A stretch of 64,000 bases of DNA from CAVQCJ01 sp963849365. Lineage in GTDB: Bacteria > Actinomycetota > Actinomycetes > Prado026. Every line of letters starts with the position of its first letter. The first letter of the stretch is position 1. This document shows, piece by piece, positions 16,429 to 26,270 of the stretch. The DNA lies in NCBI GenBank assembly GCA_963849365.1, contig CAWKHA010000001.1, positions 930,001 to 994,000 on the forward strand, written 5' to 3'. The translations under genes were made by a program, and so were the position numbers. The notes under the pieces are model-generated. The model saw only the letters and a list, made by a program, of their open reading frames with translations, was not told where the DNA came from and did not search any database.

Positions 16429-17340
16429 GTGATCACGGTCGACCACTTGTCGAAGTCGTTCGGCAGCCTGCGAGCCGTCGACGACCTGTCCTTCACGGTC
16501 CCCCCGGGCACCATCACGGGGTTCCTCGGGCCGAACGGCGCCGGCAAGACCACGACGCTGCGCATGGTGCTCGGCCTGGTCACGCCGACCACCGGCACGG
16601 CCACCATCGACGGGCGCCGGTACGCGGACATCGACGACCCGGTGCGCACCGTCGGCGCCGCCCTGGAGGCGTCCAGCTTCCACCCGGGCCGGACCGGGCG
16701 CGACCACCTGCGCGTGATGGCCCGGGCCGGTGGCCTGCCCGACCGACGCGCCGACGAGGTCCTGGACCTGGTCGGCCTGACCGTGCCGGGGACGCGCCGC
16801 GTCGGGACGTACTCCAGCGGGATGCGCCAGCGGCTCGGGCTGGCGGGTGCCCTGCTCGGCGAGCCGAAGGTGCTGGTCCTGGACGAGCCGGCCAACGGCC
16901 TGGACCCGGAGGGGATCGTCTGGCTGCGCGGCTTCCTGCGGCACCTGGCCGGCCAGGGGAGCAGCGTCCTGGTGTCCAGCCACGTGCTGGCCGAGGTCGA
17001 GCAGACCGTCGACGACGTGGTGATCCTGACCCGCGGACGGCTGGTCCGCGCCTGCCCGCTCGCCGAGCTGGTCGCCGGCCGCGGGGCGCACGTCGTGGTC
17101 CGGAGCCCGCAGGCGGGCGCCCTCCGCGTGACGCTGGAGGCCGGTGTCGACGGCGAACGGCCGACCAGCATCACCCAGCGCGCCGACGGGGCGCTCGAGG
17201 TCGTCGGCGTCGAGGCGGCCGTGGTCGGCCGGGCGGCGCTGCGCGCGGGCGCCGAGCTGCACGAGCTCCGCGAGGAGCGGACCGACCTCGAGGACGTCTT
17301 CCTCACGCTCACCCGGGACGAGCAGGGCGGTGCCGCATGA
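16429..17340 (+). CDS. ABC transporter ATP-binding protein (exporter type)
   Basis: 303-residue ATPase with Walker A GPNGAGKTT near residue 38, signature SSGMRQR near 128, Walker B VLVLDEPANGLDPEG and the switch VLVSSHVLAEVE. The C-terminal extension of about 80 residues is common in DrrA/CcmA-like exporter ATPases. GTG 16429 lies 7 nt after TACGCT, so the transcript is probably leaderless. It overlaps the permease gene by ATGA; the two form a two-component exporter. The cargo is unknown. Confidence 0.92.
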   Translation: MITVDHLSKSFGSLRAVDDLSFTVPPGTITGFLGPNGAGKTTTLRMVLGLVTPTTGTATIDGRRYADIDDPVRTVGAALEASSFHPGRTGRDHLRVMARAGGLPDRRADEVLDLVGLTVPGTRRVGTYSSGMRQRLGLAGALLGEPKVLVLDEPANGLDPEGIVWLRGFLRHLAGQGSSVLVSSHVLAEVEQTVDDVVILTRGRLVRACPLAELVAGRGAHVVVRSPQAGALRVTLEAGVDGERPTSITQRADGALEVVGVEAAVVGRAALRAGAELHELREERTDLEDVFLTLTRDEQGGAA

Positions 17341-18089
17341 CCGCCGGTCTGCTGCGCTCGGAGCTGCTGAAGATCACCAGCATCCGCACGACGTACGCGC
17401 TGGGCGCCGGCTGCCTCGCGTACGTCACCCTCAACGTGGTCGCGCTCGTCTTCGCCGCCGGGCAGCCGGGCGTGCCCGCCCTGTCCGACCCCGGCACCGT
17501 GCGGACCATCTACGCGTCGTCCGGCACCGCGTCCGCGCTGGTCCTTGTCATCGGCATCCTCGGGATGACCACCGAGTACCGGCACCAGACGGTGACGCCG
17601 ACCTTCCTCGCCACGCCGCGACGCGGACGGGTGCTCACGGCGAAGCTGGTCGTGCACGCGCTCGTCGGCCTGGTCATCGGTGCGGCGTGCGCGGTGACGG
17701 CCGTCGCCCTCGCCGCCGCGACCCTCGCGCTGCGCGACCACGCCGCCGTGGAAGCCGGCACGGTGCTGCAGATCCAGGGCGGCGCGATGCTCGGCTACGC
17801 CATCTACGCGGCCCTCGGGGTCTGCGTGGGCGCGCTCGTCCGCAACCAGATCGCCGCGATCGTCGGAGCCCTCCTGTGGACCGTGCTGGCCGAATCGCTC
17901 ACGGTCGCGCTCCTCCCCGAGGTCGGGCGCTGGCTGCCCGGCGGTGCGCTGGCCGGAGTGCTGCAGAGCACGGCACTGCGCGGGGGGACCTACCTGCCGG
18001 TCTGGGCCGCCGCCATGGTGCTGACCGCCTACGGGGTGGTCTTCGCGCTGCTCGCGGCCCGGACCACCCTGCGCCGCGACGTGACCTGA
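17337..18089 (+). CDS. ABC transporter permease (ABC-2 type)
   Basis: 250-residue membrane protein with about six hydrophobic segments, including VTLNVVALVFAAG, ALVLVIGILGMTTEYRHQTV, LVVHALVGLVIGAACAVTAV and WAAAMVLTAYGVVFALLAAR. The TTEYRHQTVTPTFLATPRR loop is typical of ABC-2 permeases paired with CcmA-type ATPases. It is coupled to the preceding ATPase by a 4-nt overlap. Together they form an efflux or membrane-maintenance transporter of unknown substrate. Confidence 0.88.
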   Translation: MTAGLLRSELLKITSIRTTYALGAGCLAYVTLNVVALVFAAGQPGVPALSDPGTVRTIYASSGTASALVLVIGILGMTTEYRHQTVTPTFLATPRRGRVLTAKLVVHALVGLVIGAACAVTAVALAAATLALRDHAAVEAGTVLQIQGGAMLGYAIYAALGVCVGALVRNQIAAIVGALLWTVLAESLTVALLPEVGRWLPGGALAGVLQSTALRGGTYLPVWAAAMVLTAYGVVFALLAARTTLRRDVT

Positions 18090-18172
18090 GCCACGGTGCG
18101 GGCGGTCCGGCCGGGGCACCGGGATACGCTGGCACGGTTCGGCTCGCACCCCCCGGAAGCAGGCGGTCGCCC

Positions 18173-21100
18173 GTGTCCTCCCAGGCACCTTCGAGCAACC
18201 CGATGGCCGGTTTCGGCCCCAACGAGTGGCTCGTCGACGAGATCTACCAGCAGTACCTGGCCGACAAGAACTCGGTCGACCCGGCCTGGTGGGACTTCTT
18301 CGAGGACTACCAGCCGCTCGACGCAACGCTCCCCCGGGGCGAACGCGCGACCGGCAACGGCCACCCGAACGGGGCCGTCGACGTGGAGGCGCCTCCCGAG
18401 CCGCGCGGCGCCACCCCGGCTGCTCCCGCTCCCGCTCCGGCTCCCGCTCCCGCTCCGGCTCCCGCTCCCGCTCCCGCTCCGGCTCCGGCTCCCGCCGCCG
18501 TCGCTGGTGCCGCTGTGCCGACCGCTCCCGCCGCCGACGAGGTCGAGACGGTGCCCCTGCGCGGTGCGGCCGCCCGTGTCGTGGACAACATGGAGTCCAG
18601 CCTCAGCGTGCCGACCGCGACGTCGGTACGCGCCATCCCGGCCAAGCTGCTCATCGACAACCGCACCGTCATCAACAACCACCTGGCCCGGGCCCGCGGC
18701 GGCAAGGTCTCGTTCACCCACCTCATCGGCTGGGCCGTCGTCCAGGCCGTCAAGGCCATGCCCGAGATGAACGCCGGCTTCGCCGAGGTCGACGGCAAGC
18801 CTGTCCTGCAGCGTCCCAGGCACGTCAACCTCGGGCTGGCCATCGACCTGGCCAAGCCGGACGGCAGCCGCCAGCTGGTCGTGCCCAACATCAAGCACGC
18901 GGACAGCATGGACTTCGCCAAGTTCGTCGCGACGTACGAGGACGTCGTCCGCAAGGCGCGGCAGAACAAGCTCACCGTCGAGGACTTCCAGGGCACGACG
19001 ATCAGCCTGACCAACCCGGGCACCCTTGGAACGGTGCACTCCGTGCCGCGGCTGATGGCCGGACAGGGGACCATCGTCGGGGTCGGCGCGATGGAGTACC
19101 CGGCCGAGTACCAGGGCGCCTCGCCGGAGACTCTCGCTCGGCTGGCGATCAGCAAGATCATGACCCTGACGTCCACGTACGACCACCGCATCATCCAGGG
19201 CGCGCAGTCCGGCCAGTTCCTCGGCCACGTGCACGAGCTCCTGCTCGGCGACAGCTTGTACGACGGCGTCTTCGCCGCGCTCCGCATCCCGTACGAGCCG
19301 ATCCGGTGGGCACAGGACGTCCAGGAGTCGCACGACGATGACATCAACAAGGTCGCCCGCGTCCAGGAGCTGATCCACGCCTACCGCGTGCGCGGGCACC
19401 TGATGGCCGACACGGACCCGCTGGAGTACCACCAGCGCAAGCACCCCGACCTGGACGTGACCCGGCACGGGCTCACCCTGTGGGACCTGGACCGCGAGTT
19501 CCCCACCGGCGGGTTCGGCGGCCAGCCCTTCGCGAAGCTGCGCACGATCCTCGGGGTGCTGCGCGACTCGTACTGCCGCACCGTCGGCATCGAGTACATG
19601 CACATCCAGGACCCCGAGCAGCGGGAGTGGATCCAGGCCCGGGTCGAGCGGCCGCACGCGCGGACCGAGGCCGCCGAGCACCTGCGCATCCTGCGCCGCC
19701 TCAACGCCGCCGAGGCGTTCGAGACGTTCCTGCAGACCAAGTACGTCGGCCAGAAGCGGTTCTCGCTCGAAGGCGGGGAGACTGTCGTCGCGCTGCTCGA
19801 CGCGGTGCTCGACTCGGCCGCGAACGAGGGCCTGGAAGAGGTCGCCATCGGCATGCCGCACCGGGGGCGGCTCAACGTCCTGGCCAACATCGTCGGCAAG
19901 AGCTACGGCCAGATCTTCCGCGAGTTCGAGGGGAACATCGACCCCGGCAGCGCGCACGGGTCGGGCGACGTGAAGTACCACCTGGGCGCGGACGGCGTCT
20001 TCACCGCGGACGACGGCAGCACCATCAAGGTGTCGCTGGTCTCCAACCCGTCCCACCTCGAGGCCGTCGACCCCGTGCTCGAAGGGTTCGTGCGAGCCAA
20101 GCAGGACGTGCTCAACCGCGGGGAGCAGTTCCCCATCCTGCCGGTGCTCATGCACGGTGATGCGGCGTTCGCCGGCCAGGGGGTCGTCGCCGAGACGCTC
20201 GAGCTGAGCCAGCTCAAGGGGTACCGCACCGGCGGAACCGTCCACATCATCGTGAACAACCAGGTCGGGTTCACCACCTCGCCGGCGGCCAGCCGCTCGT
20301 CGACGTACGCCACCGACGTCGCGCGCACGATCCAGGCGCCGATCTTCCACGTGAACGGCGACGACCCGGAGGCGTGCGTCCGGGTGGCCCGGCTCGCGTT
20401 CGACTTCAGGCAGGCGTTCAACAAGGACGTCGTCATCGACATGGTCTGCTACCGGCGCCGGGGTCACAACGAGGCGGACGACCCGTCGTTGACCCAGCCG
20501 CTGATGTACCAGCTCATCGACAACAAGCGGTCGGTGCGCAAGCTGTACACCGAGGCCCTGATCGGCCGCGGCGACATCTCCGTCGAGGAGGCCGAGCAGG
20601 CGCTCCGGGACTACCAGTCCCAGCTGGAGAAGGTCTTCCAGGAGACCCGCAGCGCCGCCGAGGACACCACCACGTTCAGCGAGGGGTCCGGCGAGGTCGA
20701 GCGCGAGGGCCAGGCGGTGCTGCGCCCGCAGCGACCGTCCGCCGACGTGCCGACCGCGATCAGCCGCGATGTCGTCGACCGCGTGGTCGCGTCGCAGCTG
20801 ACCATGCCGGACGGCTTCACGGTGCACCCCAGGCTGGCACCGCAGCTAAAGCGGCGCGCCGAGATGGTGGAGACCGGCAGCATCGACTTCGGCATGGGCG
20901 AGGCCCTGGCCATCGGCTCCCTGCTCACCGAAGGTGCCGCCGTCCGGATGGCCGGCCAGGACACCCGGCGCGGCACCTTCGGGCACCGGCACATCGTCAT
21001 CGTGGACGCCAAGACCGGCTGGCAGTACAAGCCGCTCAAGCAGCTGTACGCCAACGGCGGCAAGCTCTACGTCTACGACTCGCCGTTGTCGGAGTTCGCC

Positions 21101-21898
21101 GCGATGGGCTTCGAGTACGGCTACTCGGTGGCCCGGCCCGACGCCCTCGTCATGTGGGAGGCGCAGTTCGGCGACTTCGTGAACGGTGCGCAGACCATCG
21201 TTGACGAGTTCATCTCGTCGGGCGAGCAGAAGTGGGGCCAGGAGTCGTCGGTCGTCCTGCTGCTCCCGCACGGCTACGAGGGCCAGGGCCCGGACCACTC
21301 CTCGGCCCGCGTCGAGCGGTTCCTCCAGCTGTGCGCGCAGGACAACATGACGGTCGCGATGCCGTCCTCGCCCGCGTCGTACTTCCACCTGCTGCGCTGG
21401 CAGGTCCATTCGGACCTGCACCGGCCGTTGGTGGTGTTCACGCCGAAGTCCCTGCTGCGTTCCAAGGCCGCGGCCTCCACCACGGCCGACTTCACGAACG
21501 GGTACTTCCGCGCGGTCATCGGCGACTCGGCGGCGGACCCCGCAGCGGTCCGCCGGGTCCTGCTGTGCAGCGGGAAGGTGTACTACGACCTCGACGCGGG
21601 GCGCAGCGCCCGCGCGGCCCAGGACACCGCCATCGTCCGGCTCGAACGGCTGTACCCGTTGCCGGTCAAGACGCTGCCGACCGAGCTCGCCCGGTTCCGG
21701 AACCTCGAAGAGGTGCGCTGGGTTCAGGAGGAGCCGGCCAACCAGGGCGCCTGGCCGTTCATGGCCCTGCGGCTGCCCGAGCTGATCGGCCGGCCGCTGG
21801 CCCGCGTGTCGCGCGACGAGTCGTCCTCGCCGGCCGTCGGCTCGCACCACCGCCACGAGGACCAGCAACAGGCGCTCGTCGACCAGGCGTTCGCCTAG
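18173..21898 (+). CDS. kgd: Multifunctional 2-oxoglutarate decarboxylase/dehydrogenase (E2-E1 fusion)
   Basis: 1241-residue actinobacterial Kgd/SucA. GTG 18173 gives VSSQAPSSNPMAGFGPNEWL, matching the family start. Residues about 1-60 form the N-terminal E1 segment (DEIYQQYLADKNSVDPAWW). A Pro-Ala linker follows (about 83-110), then an acyltransferase domain with its TYDHRIIQGAQSGQFL active-site segment. The E1 part has GMPHRGRLNVLANI, HGDAAFAGQGVVAETLELS and VNNQVGFTTSP for thiamine diphosphate and substrate. It decarboxylates 2-oxoglutarate in the TCA cycle and supplies the E1 and E2 functions of the dehydrogenase complex. A TACGCT hexamer at about 18125 may be its -10. Confidence 0.97.
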   Translation: MSSQAPSSNPMAGFGPNEWLVDEIYQQYLADKNSVDPAWWDFFEDYQPLDATLPRGERATGNGHPNGAVDVEAPPEPRGATPAAPAPAPAPAPAPAPAPAPAPAPAPAAVAGAAVPTAPAADEVETVPLRGAAARVVDNMESSLSVPTATSVRAIPAKLLIDNRTVINNHLARARGGKVSFTHLIGWAVVQAVKAMPEMNAGFAEVDGKPVLQRPRHVNLGLAIDLAKPDGSRQLVVPNIKHADSMDFAKFVATYEDVVRKARQNKLTVEDFQGTTISLTNPGTLGTVHSVPRLMAGQGTIVGVGAMEYPAEYQGASPETLARLAISKIMTLTSTYDHRIIQGAQSGQFLGHVHELLLGDSLYDGVFAALRIPYEPIRWAQDVQESHDDDINKVARVQELIHAYRVRGHLMADTDPLEYHQRKHPDLDVTRHGLTLWDLDREFPTGGFGGQPFAKLRTILGVLRDSYCRTVGIEYMHIQDPEQREWIQARVERPHARTEAAEHLRILRRLNAAEAFETFLQTKYVGQKRFSLEGGETVVALLDAVLDSAANEGLEEVAIGMPHRGRLNVLANIVGKSYGQIFREFEGNIDPGSAHGSGDVKYHLGADGVFTADDGSTIKVSLVSNPSHLEAVDPVLEGFVRAKQDVLNRGEQFPILPVLMHGDAAFAGQGVVAETLELSQLKGYRTGGTVHIIVNNQVGFTTSPAASRSSTYATDVARTIQAPIFHVNGDDPEACVRVARLAFDFRQAFNKDVVIDMVCYRRRGHNEADDPSLTQPLMYQLIDNKRSVRKLYTEALIGRGDISVEEAEQALRDYQSQLEKVFQETRSAAEDTTTFSEGSGEVEREGQAVLRPQRPSADVPTAISRDVVDRVVASQLTMPDGFTVHPRLAPQLKRRAEMVETGSIDFGMGEALAIGSLLTEGAAVRMAGQDTRRGTFGHRHIVIVDAKTGWQYKPLKQLYANGGKLYVYDSPLSEFAAMGFEYGYSVARPDALVMWEAQFGDFVNGAQTIVDEFISSGEQKWGQESSVVLLLPHGYEGQGPDHSSARVERFLQLCAQDNMTVAMPSSPASYFHLLRWQVHSDLHRPLVVFTPKSLLRSKAAASTTADFTNGYFRAVIGDSAADPAAVRRVLLCSGKVYYDLDAGRSARAAQDTAIVRLERLYPLPVKTLPTELARFRNLEEVRWVQEEPANQGAWPFMALRLPELIGRPLARVSRDESSSPAVGSHHRHEDQQQALVDQAFA
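18420..18500 (+). repeat. Pro-Ala coding microrepeat in the kgd linker
   Basis: The linker is encoded by about 13 alternating Pro and Ala codons in mixed 6-bp units (CCCGCT and CCGGCT). Alanine is always GCT here, although GCC/GCG dominate in the rest of the gene, so the array looks like recent slippage growth. It encodes an extended flexible linker between the N-terminal segment and the acyltransferase domain. Copy number is likely to vary between strains. Confidence 0.7.
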
Positions 21899-21907
21899 CC
21901 GCCACCC

Positions 21908-22084
21908 GTGTACTTCACCGACCGCGGGATCGAGGAGCTCGAGCAGCGCCGCGGGGACGAGGACGTCACCCTGGCGTGGGTGGCCCAGCGGCTGCGCGAG
22001 TTCGTCGACCTGAACCCCGAGCTCGAGACACCGGTGGAGCGCCTGGCCACCTGGCTGGCCCGGCTTGACGACGAGGACGACTGA
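21908..22084 (+). CDS. Small DUF6104-type protein next to kgd
   Basis: 58-residue ORF starting at GTG 21908, nine bases after the kgd stop. It begins MYFTDRGIEELEQRRGDEDV when GTG is read as Met, and ends PVERLATWLARLDDDED. I recognise this as the small acidic family (DUF6104) that commonly follows kgd in actinobacteria. It is strongly acidic and helical, with no membrane segment or signal peptide. Its position suggests co-transcription with kgd and a possible link to 2-oxoglutarate metabolism, but no function is established from the sequence. Confidence 0.8.
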   Translation: MYFTDRGIEELEQRRGDEDVTLAWVAQRLREFVDLNPELETPVERLATWLARLDDEDD

Positions 22085-22088
22085 CGCG

Positions 22089-22910
22089 TCAGCGGCTGTT
22101 CTTGGCCGCCCACTCCAGCGACTGGTCGGCGACATCTTCCCAGCCAGGCACGCCCATCGTGAAGTGCGGGCGGCCGGGGTAGTTCTTGTACTCAGTGACG
22201 GCGGTCGACCGGTGGTAGCGCATCAAGGTCTCCCGCACGAGCGACACCGGCACGGTGTTGTCCTCGCTGCCGGAGACCAGCAGCAGCGGCGCCCGGTCGT
22301 TGTTGCGCAGGTTCACCTTCGTCGCGGCGCCGGGGTTCAGGTTCGCCGTCGCGGCCTGGAACAGCGGCCGCCCCGGGGCCGGCACGTGGTAGCGGTCGTA
22401 GAGGTCCTTCGACTCCTCGTCGGAGACCGTGTTCGTGAACCCGTAGTGGAACTGCTCCGGGGTCAGCGCGACCGTGCGGTTGCGGTTCAGCGGGTTGTTC
22501 AGCACGGGGAACGAGGACTTCAGGGTCGACAGCGGCAGCCGCAGCACGCCTTTGACCGGCGCGGGGTGCAGTGCGACGCCCGCGGCGCCGAGCCCGCGGT
22601 CGAGCAGGATCTGCGTCACCAGGCCGCCGAAGGAGTGGCCGATGATGATCGGGGGCCCGGCGAGCCCACGGATGATCTCCTCGTAGTGGTCGGCCACCTC
22701 CGTGACGCCCAGCCGGTCCATCACCGACGGGTCGCGACGCAGCTCCTCGACCTCGACCTCCATGCCCGGCCAGGCCGGAGCGAGCACTTCGTACCCGAGC
22801 TTGCTGTAGCGGTCGACCCAGTGCTCCCAGCCCCGTGGCGTCAGCCACAGGCCGTGGATGAGGACGATGGTCCCGATGGGACGGCTGGGGTCCTGCGCGC
22901 TGTCGGTCAT
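22089..22910 (-). CDS. Alpha/beta hydrolase
   Basis: 273-residue hydrolase with the oxyanion-loop motif VLIHGLWLTPRGW, nucleophile elbow IGHSFGGLV, acid in SGSEDNTVP and catalytic His in GRPHFTMG, so the triad looks complete. No signal peptide is present. It is clearly paralogous to the 41378-42235 protein: both contain HGLWL, LPLSTL, an FxYGxTN segment and a matching C-terminal half. The start ATG 22910 has a GGGAG ribosome site, and TAGGTT at 22956-22951 may be its -10. The substrate is unknown; the family covers esterases and lactonases. Confidence 0.85.
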   Translation of the reverse strand: MTDSAQDPSRPIGTIVLIHGLWLTPRGWEHWVDRYSKLGYEVLAPAWPGMEVEVEELRRDPSVMDRLGVTEVADHYEEIIRGLAGPPIIIGHSFGGLVTQILLDRGLGAAGVALHPAPVKGVLRLPLSTLKSSFPVLNNPLNRNRTVALTPEQFHYGFTNTVSDEESKDLYDRYHVPAPGRPLFQAATANLNPGAATKVNLRNNDRAPLLLVSGSEDNTVPVSLVRETLMRYHRSTAVTEYKNYPGRPHFTMGVPGWEDVADQSLEWAAKNSR

Positions 22911-23005
22911 GACGGGCTCCCGTACGTTGGGAGGGCGGCGGTCGCTACGAACCTATGCGCAACACCGAGACTTGTCAGCCTCCACGGCGGCCGGCGGCCG
23001 GCGGG

Positions 23006-23980
23006 CTACCCGCCGACGGTGAGGACGATCTTGCCGAAGGCCTCCCCGGACGCGAGCCGCACGAACGCCGACCGCGCGTCACGGAGGTCGTACGAGGAGT
23101 CGACGGGCGGATGGATCCCCTCACGCACCATCAGCGCCGCGAGCGCCTCGAGCTCGTCGCGGGTGCCCATCGTCGAGCCCACGACGGACAGCTGCAGGAA
23201 GAACACCCGGTTGAGCTGCGAGGGCGGGTTGGCGCCGGAGGTCGCGCCGCAGACCACGACCCGACCACCCGGTCTCAGCGCCTTCAGCGAGTGGTCCCAG
23301 GTGGCTTCGCCGACGGTCTCCATGACGGCGTCGACGCGCTCCGGCAACCGCGCTCCGGCCTCGAACACCTGGTCGGCGCCGAGTGCGAGCGCCCGTGCCC
23401 GCTTGGCCTCGTCCCGGCCGGTCGCGTAGACGCGGAAACCACCCGCCTTGGCCAGGACGATCGCGGCCGTGGCCACGCCACCGCCGGCACCCTGCACCAG
23501 CACGCTGTCGCCCGGACGCAGCCCTGCGCGCGTGAACAGCATGCGGTACGCCGTGAGCCAGGCCGTGGGCAGGCACGCGGCCTCCGACCACGACAGCTCC
23601 GCGGGCTTGGCGACCAGGTTGCGACGTGGCACGCACACCCGTTCGGCCAGGGTCCCGTCGTACACCTCCGACAGCAGGGAGCGCCTCGGGTCCAGCGTCT
23701 CGTCGCCACCGCCGGCCGCGGGGTCGCCGATCACGGCGTGCACGATGACCTCGCGACCGTCCTCGTCGACGCCCGCCGCGTCACAACCGAGCACGATCGG
23801 CAGGCGGTCCGGTGCGATGCCGACGCCTTTGAGCGTCCACAGGTCGTGGTGGTTGAGCGAGGCCGCCCGGACCTGCACCGTCGTCCAGCCCTCGGGCGGC
23901 CGGGGGTCGGGCCGGTCGCCCAGCCCCAGCCCGGCCAGCGGGTGTTCGACGTCGATGCGGTCGGCAGTCACGGCGAACAT
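23006..23980 (-). CDS. Zinc-binding-type (MDR) alcohol dehydrogenase/quinone oxidoreductase
   Basis: 324-residue medium-chain dehydrogenase/reductase. ATG 23980 lies 7 nt after TAGGTT on the minus strand, fixing a likely leaderless start. The N-terminal domain includes LNHHDLWTLKGVGIAPDRLP and VLGCDAAGVDEDGREV. The NAD(P)-binding motif is VQGAGGGVATAAIVLAKAGG. The structural zinc-site cysteines of classical alcohol dehydrogenases are not evident, which suits the quinone-oxidoreductase-like branch. A palindrome (24011-24028) just upstream may be its operator. The substrate is unknown. Confidence 0.88.
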   Translation of the reverse strand: MFAVTADRIDVEHPLAGLGLGDRPDPRPPEGWTTVQVRAASLNHHDLWTLKGVGIAPDRLPIVLGCDAAGVDEDGREVIVHAVIGDPAAGGGDETLDPRRSLLSEVYDGTLAERVCVPRRNLVAKPAELSWSEAACLPTAWLTAYRMLFTRAGLRPGDSVLVQGAGGGVATAAIVLAKAGGFRVYATGRDEAKRARALALGADQVFEAGARLPERVDAVMETVGEATWDHSLKALRPGGRVVVCGATSGANPPSQLNRVFFLQLSVVGSTMGTRDELEALAALMVREGIHPPVDSSYDLRDARSAFVRLASGEAFGKIVLTVGG

Positions 23981-24010
23981 GGCCGTCAACCTACCGGGGT
24001 GCTGCCGCGG

Positions 24011-24028
24011 GCTGACTGTCCGGTCAGC
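24011..24028. promoter_or_regulatory. Palindrome GCTGAC-N6-GTCAGC upstream of the MDR dehydrogenase
   Basis: Perfect 6-bp arms GCTGAC (24011-24016) and GTCAGC (24023-24028) with a 6-bp spacer. It lies about 20 bp upstream of the TAGGTT hexamer of the dehydrogenase gene, overlapping the expected -35 area. The core CTGAC-N6-GTCAG is identical in arrangement to the operator at 5129-5154, so the same or a related TetR protein could bind. A short palindrome can also occur by chance. Confidence 0.4.
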
Positions 24029-24055
24029 GAGGGCGCACGCCTGCACCACGTGGCG

Positions 24056-25219
<1,164 letters not shown>

Positions 25220-25223
25220 CTCG

Positions 25224-25574
25224 TCAGTCTCCCACAGCACGACGTGCGGGGATCTGCCGCGGCGGCCACACCCGGGCCACCACCACTGCCACGACGTCGT
25301 AGTCGGCGATCGCGCCGACGCTCCACGAGTCGACCCCCTCGGCCGGGTTGTCGCGCTCGACCCACCAGCCGGCCTGCTCCCTCCAGGCGACCCGCTTGAC
25401 CGCGAGCGGCCGGTCCTGTCCGTCCGGGCCCGGCGGGAGCCGCACCACCACCAGGTCGCCGGCCGCCGGCACGTCGTCGTAGCGCACGAGCAGCCGGTCG
25501 CCGTCGGCGAGCGTGGGCAGCATCGAACGGCCGCGGACCCGCGCCACTCCCACCCGGCGTCCGATCTTGCGCAT
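25224..25574 (-). CDS. sodX: Nickel-type superoxide dismutase maturation protease
   Basis: 116-residue S26 (signal-peptidase-like) protease. The catalytic Ser is in VRGRSMLPTLADGD and the Lys in LAVKRVAW, the Ser/Lys dyad of the family; there is no obvious transmembrane helix. It is divergent from sodN, the arrangement in which SodX cleaves the SodN propeptide so that the nickel-binding His becomes the N-terminus. ATG 25574 (MRKIGRRVGVARVRGRS) fits that family length. It probably heads an operon with the malic enzyme gene, which begins 4 nt after its stop. Confidence 0.88.
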   Translation of the reverse strand: MRKIGRRVGVARVRGRSMLPTLADGDRLLVRYDDVPAAGDLVVVRLPPGPDGQDRPLAVKRVAWREQAGWWVERDNPAEGVDSWSVGAIADYDVVAVVVARVWPPRQIPARRAVGD

Positions 25575-25645
25575 GGACCAGCATTCTCCGCACCTGGCCG
25601 CCGCCCCGCCTGCTCGGGTCCTCGGCCCGGGGGTAGTGTCCCGAA

Positions 25646-25660
25646 GGAGGCAGGTCCTCC
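25646..25660 (+). promoter_or_regulatory. Leader hairpin upstream of sodN
   Basis: GGAGG (25646-25650) and CCTCC (25656-25660) can pair in the 5' leader about 45 nt before the sodN start. A TAGTGT hexamer at 25634-25639 is a possible -10. The hairpin would hide a decoy ribosome site; the functional GAAGGGA lies at 25691-25697. This is suggestive only. Confidence 0.3.
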
Positions 25661-25703
25661 GGCAGCCAACCCCGCAACAGACACTGGACAGAAGGGACAG
25701 CGC

Positions 25704-26105
25704 ATGCGTATCGCCCTGTTCGCCCCGACGGTGATAGTGAGCGCACACTGCGACCTGCCGTGCGGCGTGTACGACCCGGCCCAGGCCCGGATCGAGGCTC
25801 AGTCGGTCAAGGCGGTCATCGAGAAGTACGCCGCGAACGAGGACCCGGCGTTCCGGGCCCGCGCGATCCAGATCAAGGAAGAGCGCTCCGAGCTGGTCAA
25901 GCACCACCTGTGGGTGCTGTGGACCGACTACTTCAAGCCGCCGCACTTCGAGAAGTACCCGCAGCTGCACCAGCTGTTCAACGACGCGACGAAGCTGGCC
26001 GGCGCGGGTGGGACGAAGGGGTCGCTGGACGTGGCGGTGGCCGACCAGCTGCTCGGGAAGATCGACGAGATCGCGGAGATCTTCTGGGAGACCAAGAAGG
26101 CCTAG
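25704..26105 (+). CDS. sodN: Nickel superoxide dismutase precursor
   Basis: 133-residue NiSOD that removes superoxide in the cytoplasm as a hexamer. The nickel hook HCDLPCGVYDPAQARIEA starts at residue 15; His1, Cys2 and Cys6 of the mature protein bind nickel. The 14-residue propeptide (MRIALFAPTVIVSA) would be removed by the divergent SodX protease. The C-terminal YFKPPHFEKYPQLHQL and EIFWETKKA segments are typical of Streptomyces-type enzymes. A GAAGGGA ribosome site precedes ATG 25704, and a strong hairpin terminator follows. In other actinomycetes nickel availability controls this gene; no such site was recognised here. Confidence 0.97.
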   Translation: MRIALFAPTVIVSAHCDLPCGVYDPAQARIEAQSVKAVIEKYAANEDPAFRARAIQIKEERSELVKHHLWVLWTDYFKPPHFEKYPQLHQLFNDATKLAGAGGTKGSLDVAVADQLLGKIDEIAEIFWETKKA

Positions 26106-26114
26106 GACCGCAGG

Positions 26115-26153
26115 GACGGCCCCTGAACGCAGCGATTGCGGTCAGGGGCCGTC
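26115..26153 (+). terminator. sodN terminator
   Basis: Arms GACGGCCCCTGA (26115-26126) and TCAGGGGCCGTC (26142-26153) pair perfectly over 12 bp with a 15-nt loop, starting 10 nt after the sodN stop. No long U-tract follows, as usual in GC-rich genomes. Confidence 0.8.
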
Positions 26154-26270
26154 TGTCGTCCGCGGTCCCGTACGCAGGACCGGACGAGCATCACGCATCA
26201 CGGTGGCGGCGCACCTGGCCGGGCGGCTGGCACTGGTGGCACGAGGCCGTCGCCGGGCAGGATGCGCGCC

